This document shows positions 57,601 through 64,000 of a stretch of 64,000 nucleotides of DNA, one piece after another. Position numbers and translations under genes: made by a program. Location of the stretch: contig NC_087077.1 of assembly GCF_026151205.1 (NCBI RefSeq), positions 7,307,983-7,371,982 on the forward strand, in the 5' to 3' direction. This stretch comes from Bolinopsis microptera. Taxonomy: Eukaryota > Ctenophora > Tentaculata > Lobata > Bolinopsidae. The stretch's first letter is position 1, and each line of letters opens with the position of its first letter. Under the pieces are notes generated by a model. The model did no database searches and had not been told where the DNA came from. It worked only from the letters and a program-made list of their open reading frames with translations.

Positions 57601-58611
57601 GTAAGCAAATCGTGGCGACAAAGAATGGTCACCCCGATAAAGTCACTGGGGTTCTTGAAACGTATATCCAGATCCCAGTTCAATATCTATTTAACGGAGT
57701 TTTATATTAACAGGAAACGATGCAACAGAGTCGATATATTTTAATGTTGCCATGGGGTGGCAAGTCCCCATACATCGTGGTCCGGTAGTTTTATTGCGTC
57801 CTAATATAATATGAAGAGAGTTACAAGGGTTACAAGAGTTATGAATTATAAATGATACGATAGTTAGTGAAAACAGAACCTTTATAAAAACATAATATGT
57901 AAATCGTCTTCAGCTAAATGCTCTAATGAATAAACCAAGAAGTGAAGAAGTAATAATCCCAGTTACTATTTTAGTGTGGAAAATAACCTTGTTGGAGTAC
58001 AAACCCGGACTCATATTCTGATTTCTGGTGGCCCATAAACATCTTGATTTGTAATAATTCTATTAAAAACTCAAATATTGCTAACATTTTAATAATCCTC
58101 TTAAGTAATATAATTGAACAATGCCAACATTATATGCTTTGTAATAATCGTCTAATAATAAAATGATAACAATAGTTTGCAGCAATCCTCTATAGTCTAC
58201 ACTAAACTAATACAAATCATTCCACTCTACACCACGAACCGTCTTGTCTGTGATCCAATCAATTTGTATCGGTGAGAACAATGCCTCTGTCCACGTGCTA
58301 AACCGCACCACACCATTATTTTCCCCAACAAAAGGTCCGCTGTTGGATCTTCACAAGTTTTGATAAAAGATGATTGTACAGCACTTAGTTTAGCTTGCCT
58401 CCCTTATATTTATAAGCGGATCAATAGAGATCCGCATTACTCTGCCCTATTGTAAGATACAGGGGTTATTGTATTAATAAAATAAGGCTGTGTGCGTGTA
58501 GAGCTTAACCAAATAATGAGGATTCTTTCGAGTAACTATTCAAGTAGTACTATGTAGATGGTAATACTCTTTCTTTATCGTAGACTAGCTCCTACATCTT
58601 AAAATTCCTGG
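54657..58611. other. Gene-poor stretch, nothing recognised
   Basis: Short AT-rich open frames only. A C run of 14 bases near 55815-55828 and repeated GTAACCATATA-type words near 55880-55925 are the only visible structures. No exon with convincing family features was found. Confidence 0.45.
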
Positions 58612-58675
58612 TACAGTAAAACCCCGATTGGTCGCGGTAGATCAGGGTTTACGTTAAATCGGGGTTTAATGTACA
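58612..58675. repeat. Small pogo/Tigger-like terminal hairpin
   Basis: TACAGTAAAACCCCGATTGG is followed after ~30 bases by AAATCGGGGTTTAATGTACA, the two forming an imperfect stem. The CAGTxxAACCCCGATT form resembles pogo-class terminal repeats. It is a remnant at most, since no second terminus was found at a distance. Confidence 0.4.
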
Positions 58676-58910
58676 TATTTACTGATTCGCAGCCCTCTAC
58701 TGCCCTAATTAGTAATTACTTATCACTGCCGCTGTAATTAATGAATTTGCCCAATTATGATTGAATGAATGATGATTTAGCCCGCTGAAATATTATGACG
58801 TCACATTACAGATTGTACTCTGCAGTGAGAGGTCAACAACCGGCTCCTTCAGACATCTAGCGCTTATAACATCGTCATGTTTTAAAAGGTTTTACATAAC
58901 TCGGCCCAAC

Positions 58911-59240
58911 TACCAGTACCAGTATCACAGTGATGATGGTGACCACTACCAGTGTCACAGTGAAGGTGGTGACCAGTACCAGTGTCACAGTGACGGTGGT
59001 GACCAGTACCAGTGTCACAGTGACGGTGGTGACCAGTACCAGTGTCACAGTGACGGTGGTGACCAGTACCAGTGTCACAGTGACGGTGGTGACCAGTACC
59101 AGTGTCACAGTGACGGTGGTGATCAGTACCAGTGTCACAGTGAAGGTGGTGACCAATACCAGTGTCACAGTGACGGTGATGACTAGTACCTGTGTCACAA
59201 TGATGATGGTGACCAGTACCAGTGTCACAGTGACGGTGGT
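58911..59240. repeat. 30-bp minisatellite, 11 copies
   Basis: Unit TACCAGTGTCACAGTGACGG plus TGGTGACCAG (30 bp), with a few variants (GTATCACAGTGATGATGG at the start). Because 30 is a multiple of three it gives long open frames on both strands (SVTVTVVTST-type repeats), which are not supported as genes by any other feature. Confidence 0.95.
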
Positions 59241-62120
59241 TCCTGGCTCGTCTTTAAAAAATCCAGTGTAAATTGCTTAGGTAACAAAAAAAGCATAATT
59301 ATACCGTATTGAGACATGTACACACACAGTGGGTATTATGAGGTGTGATCATAGAAGTGCAAAACTCATTATCTCAACTATGATCATAGTCTTACTGTAC
59401 TATTGTATACACTTTGGTGTATTTGATTGGATACTTCTCAGAAGATACCGGGGAAAACTTTCATCTTCATTCATTTAAATTGAATCTCATGTTTGTTTCA
59501 GTAGTAAACTTGCTGGATTACTTCAATTTTTGGGGGAAACGAATGAAAATTGTACCCTGGTTAATATCATATGGTTTGCAGCCGTCAACCGTTAAGCCAC
59601 TATAAACCCATCACCGTAAAGATTCTGGCAAATTTCTGAACTGGTAACTTCTCAGATCATGACCGGAAATAACTTTGATCTTGATTAATTGAATCCCCAG
59701 CATGCCTACTGTCCTTCATTTTTATCTCTGTTGAAGAAGCTACTCAAGACGAGTTTTGAGATCCAGAATTCTTCATTTAATTATTCTTGAGTACCCCTAT
59801 AAGTATAGAGACAATAATTCAGTGAAGCATAGACTGCTCTATCCTTAAGTATAAATGAAAACAGAATATCCCGCGATTATTATTCAGAAATTGAATAAAA
59901 CCTAAAACGAAATATGAAACTCTTTTTAAAAATGGATGGAATAAAACATAAATATAATATCCTGCAAATAGTATGATTGATTGGGGGACTGGTCCGTAGT
60001 ACCAGCCAATGTTTACTCAAAAGTAATATATAATTGAAATAAGTTAAAATATTCATCCCCGAGGGGCACGCAGATTATAATTGTGATGTTATCTATTAAA
60101 ACTATTCAATTAAACTTTATTGGTCGAGTCGACTGGCCCTGATCTGCAAGCATATTTGATATTAGTAACTTTATGATGCTGCCTCACCGCAATTAGGTGT
60201 GTTATCAGTGTAGATATGCGCTATGTGGCAGTGAAATAAGGAATGTGCTGTTAGAATGGCAGGTGGTTTGAAATGTTATCTGATTCAGATTGTTTAATTT
60301 GAGCTGTATGAGTTTGGTTTTGAGTGATTATTGACTATGTTCTTTGTGATTTACGTAATCCAGGTAGGTTTTGGAGTAAAAATGGTGGCCATTCGTCGTT
60401 GCAGCCAGCACTTTGCAAGTCTAGTAGTACTTTTTTGACGAATTCTTATATATGTTGATAGAAAATATACTGGATGGGCATGTAATGCGAGTGTTATGCT
60501 CTGAAATGGCGAGCATTGGGCCTTTATAAAAGATGCTAGATCTCAGGTCAGTCTGTGAGTAAATTGATAACCAGTCTAAGTTTTGTTCGTGTGTCGTTCC
60601 ATGTTTGGGTGTGTTAGGAGGGAAAAGTTCTGAAATCGATTTAGGTAACAAACTTACTTCGTTACTTCGTAACTTGAACGGTTAAGACCTCGTGTTCTTT
60701 ATGCACAAACAAAATTTTAAAACTCAAATCCTTCACTGAAATATGAAACTCAATATCTGTTAACCAAGTGCATGGGAAATAAGGACTCAATAAATTATCA
60801 TTCCACCACCCCAGGAATGTTTGCCACAAAATTACAACTAAGACTGGCTTCTCACTGTATAGATATAACATTGTCACTGTGACAGTAAGTACTGAATGTA
60901 CCAGGTGGCTAGTATACATGCTCAACGTACTCACCCACACACACACACACACACACATATATTATATTATATGTGTCTTATATAATATATTTGCATGCTT
61001 TAATAACTTAATATAACACGGAGTGTTCAGTGTATTGGTCGTTGTGAGAGGCTGCCAGGCTGTACATAGCGTTCACGCACATTATCTTAAAGGCTTCGTG
61101 TGCTCTAAAGTCTAACGGTAGATATTATGTAACTCTTTATTAGATACCATGAAGATTTAATAAAGATATAATGTTGTCTACTTGATTATTAATATGTCAT
61201 GTTATATAGACTTGGTTTATACCCATGTTCCTATGATATTGTATTAATTAATTAATTAAGTATCTTATCGTATGTATTGACATGATAATATCATATAGCC
61301 AACATGTGTAATGCTTGTTTGCCTCACTTGAACTTGTGTAGTTCTGGAGGTGGTGTTGTTGAAATTATATTAAAATATTTAATATAATATTATATTATTC
61401 CTATGTAAACCTGTGTAATCATGTATTATCTTGTATAATCCTGTTTATTTACAATAACAAAGAAGAAAGCAATCTCAGGAAAGATGGGGTCCCAGAGTGA
61501 TCTACATTTAGGGGCACGGTCTCTGTTCGTGAAAGGTTGCTGTGTCTAGTGTGTAAGTGTCTGTATCGCTGTGTCTGTAACGCTGCATGTCCTGTCAGAT
61601 CGAGTTGAGAGCGCGATGTGAGAGATTTGGCCTTTGGGGACTGCTATGTTGTTCCAGGAGAAGGAGTGTTTCTGCTTTCTACATTTGGTCTCCGAAAGTA
61701 GGTTTATATTTCACTTTCCTGAGGGCTTAAAGAAAAGTTAAGACCGCCATAGAATAACAATATTATGTATGTGATTGTGCCAACATAACTTATATTATTA
61801 ATAAGTATATTATTAATAAGTCTCATATTTAGAACTCAGCAATATCCACACCCAGTTTTTGTGAAGAACCTGCCAGAATAGATTGTGTATTAAATAATAA
61901 ATAGCAAACATATTATAACCTCCATCTTCTTCTTGTTTATGTCCTTTTAAAGACTTGCCTACTCATTTCTCACGGGTCCCCGTTATCTGCTAACTGTTTG
62001 GCGTATAGCGGGATTCTTGGCGCACGAAGTCGCGTAGGAGGTATTTATTCATTATTGTAATGAAGTTTAAGTACCAAGGCCACATACCTATTAGCACTTA
62101 GTTGTTGTGAAGCGAAAAAG
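59241..62120. other. Non-coding stretch with a short CA microsatellite
   Basis: The only notable structure is a CA run at about 60932-60957 followed by an AT-rich palindromic tract (TATATTATATTATATG). No gene was recognised. Confidence 0.5.
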
Positions 62121-62257
62121 TAACCTGTCAACGTGTGGTTAAAAGCGTTTACAGGTTACCTAGCAACGTGTGGTTAACATCGTTTACAGGTTACCTAGCA
62201 ACGTGTGGTTAACATCTTTTACAGGTTACCTAGCAACATGTGGTTAACAGGTTACTT
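62121..62257. repeat. 35-bp tandem repeat, about 4 copies
   Basis: Unit around CAGGTTACCTAGCAACGTGT plus GGTTAACATCGTTTA. The first and last copies are diverged (AACCTGTCAACGTG; AACATGTGGTTAACAGG). Confidence 0.88.
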
Positions 62258-62587
62258 AGCGCACGGTTAACGCTGGAACACTTGAAGCATGCAGTTGACG
62301 CATTGACCAGCAACATAAACTAGTACAGAAACTAATAAACGTATAAACAGAAACATTTAATGGTCTACGAGCTTAGAACCAACCGACCCTTGAAATAAAC
62401 TGATAAACGGAAACTAATAAACTTATAAACAGATGTAACACTTAATTATACACAGTTAACGGATGCCAGAAAAACACCTCTATCACTCCCTCTAACTCCC
62501 TCTTCCTTTCTAGTCTTACCTTCTATCGTCATTTCCCTTCCTCAATCCAAAAAAGGTTTTTACCCAGTTGCTGACTCTCGGTTTAAT

Positions 62588-62705
62588 TAAGGTAATTAAT
62601 TAATGTAATTAATTAAGGTAATTAATGAAGGTAATTAATTAAGGTAATTAATTAAGGTAATTAATTAAGGTAATTAATTAAGGTAATTAATTAAGGTAAT
62701 TAAGG
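62588..62705. repeat. 13-bp tandem repeat AAGGTAATTAATT, about 9 copies
   Basis: Tandem GGTAATTAATTAA with minor variants (ATGT, TGAA). Each unit includes the palindrome TTAATTAA or TAATTA. Confidence 0.93.
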
Positions 62706-63779
62706 CGGTTATGACAGTAAAAAGGAAGTGGTTAACTGCTAGGAATTATCTTTTCTGTGGTATGTAGCACTTTATCAAATGTCAGGTCACAGATATTACG
62801 AGGTCTTTAGCGTCTCTAGCGTCTTTAACTTGACAAGCGTATTTAAAATTGTTCAAAATAATTCAGAGTACCGCATTTTCTCGACTTCCGCTAAGACGCA
62901 TATCTCGAGCAAAGTATAATTCTTATTTTCTTGAGCTAGCATTAATTAAAATGATATGTCATTAAAACAACCGTTGAGTCGCCGAGTAATCAGATTATTT
63001 AAGAGCACGGGTACCTTCATTTGTACGGTTCGTCCTTCAGGGTCGTCATACAAACACGGTAACTCTATTGTCTGACCGGTAAATAACCCTTGATATCATG
63101 TTGCATTTCTCAATGGATACCACAAACATTATCAGCATGATATATATTAATTCAAACACACGCAATAATAATATAATAATATTATTATATAGTATGCGTT
63201 ATATCTTTTTTATCTTATAATATGTAATGTTAAATCCTCTTTTTTTCATATATATTATGGTTAAACCAGTAAAACAAGGCACCACTTTGCTACATCATTT
63301 TATTGACTTTGAAAAAAGAGCGAAATGCTCAAATGCTGTTACCTTCGATAACAGTGTTTAACTTTAATGCGATGTGCAATGTGCACACTAAATCACACTT
63401 ACTCTGCGTGTGTGTGTGTTGAGAAGGCAAACTTGCTGTCATGCAAAATGTTCACAGTCCAATGGAATTTTTCTTGAGTATGTGCGTATTTGACATTTTT
63501 CCCCTGAAACTAGCTGTGTACAGACCGTAACCAATATAAGTTGGAAGAACTATAAATGCGTGAGGAGACGATATATATATATATAATATTTTATATTATA
63601 TTGAATATCCAGCGAAAGAGTGAATCAGTTATCAAATAGTATCAGCAATGGTCATCCTTAGTCGGTAGTCCTACTTCCCGACTCTGCATCCTTGACTACC
63701 TCCAATACCGCCACTGAGTAGATAATATTATGTAATTATGAGTCTCCTTATGTGTTTAGGCCTTTGATTCTGTAAATCA
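62706..63779. other. Non-coding stretch, nothing recognised
   Basis: AT-rich with short GT (63408-63419) and TA (63570-63582) microsatellites. No gene recognised. Confidence 0.5.
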
Positions 63780-64000
63780 AGGCCTTTGATTCTGTAAATC
63801 ATGATCTTATTCTTAAGAAACTTAAACTCGTCTTTAATATCGAAGGAAGGCTACTCAAATTCCTAACCAACTATCTTAGTGAACGGGAACAATGTGTTTT
63901 AGTTGATGGTAGACATTCAGAGATCAAACCTGTTTTGTCTGGAGTTCCTCAAGGCTCCGTCCTAGGTCCCATTCTATTTGTCTTATTCATAAACGATCTT
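63780..64000 (+). pseudogene. LINE reverse transcriptase fragment running off the right edge
   Basis: Reads [20 protein letters not shown] (motif A region), [16 protein letters not shown], and [20 protein letters not shown] (motif B), typical of CR1/Jockey/I-type elements. It is not the same family member as the LINE at 33108. Just before it, GGCCTTTGATTCTGTAAATCA occurs twice in a row (63759 and 63781), the upstream copy being out of a continuing frame. The frame is open to the window end, so the state of the rest is unknown. Confidence 0.8.

Noticed and set aside
58875-59271. Threonine/valine-rich repeat protein
   Set aside because: A 30-bp minisatellite open on both strands, with no signal peptide or conserved flank.

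Overview
This window is invertebrate-type metazoan chromosomal DNA. It is AT-rich and intron-bearing, with long gene-poor stretches, TTAGGG-type repeats, a canonical metazoan 5S rRNA sequence, non-LTR retrotransposon remnants and many short inverted-repeat DNA transposons. I cannot name the species from sequence alone; a marine invertebrate is a reasonable guess.

Only three protein genes look intact or nearly so. (1) On the minus strand at 4025-5323 lies the terminal exon of a Golgi-type carbohydrate sulfotransferase resembling CHST15/GalNAc4S-6ST, with PAPS-binding motifs and a signal anchor; its start codon lies in an upstream exon I could not place. (2) On the plus strand at 8078-9280 lies an intronless 400-residue secreted or GPI-anchored protein with a PAN/apple-like N-terminus and a sushi-like C-terminal segment. 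A decayed tandem copy sits just upstream (6616-7412). (3) On the plus strand at 51682-52389 lies a RING-CH plus two-TM E3 ubiquitin ligase of the MARCH1/MARCH8 type.

The rest is repeats, region by region. 1-2608: satellite array whose ~367-bp unit is itself a diverged dimer. 14011-22490: a nested foldback composite. Its outer terminal inverted repeats each carry a 5S rRNA gene pointing inward. A 3.7-kb GC-rich foldback element sits in the left arm with an 8-bp target duplication (CAGAATTG). The core is an inverted pair of 33-bp minisatellite arrays. Two MITEs are inserted further, one of which carries TTAGGG repeats. 26823-27161: a GGGTAA hexamer array. 27585-34608: broken LINEs of two families, with an unrelated ~3.7-kb block (including a TA-flanked mariner-type MITE) between two parts of an RTE-like reverse transcriptase. 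35731-42520: a repeated cassette of a 10-bp minisatellite, a 163-bp cloverleaf-like inverted-repeat module and a TIR-bounded non-coding element. 42522-43616: nested MITEs. 44473-46120: two more LINE 3' fragments. 47669-50422: a 2.75-kb TA-flanked element with a motif repeated many times inside. 50612-51344: a near-perfect 733-bp palindrome flanked by TTAA. 58911-59240 and 62121-62705: minisatellites. 63780-64000: a LINE reverse transcriptase running off the right edge.

The three protein genes show no sign of acting in one pathway. The main interest of the window is its layered foldback elements and the pol III gene carried inside terminal inverted repeats. Identities and boundaries were judged by eye; no alignment or database search was run.
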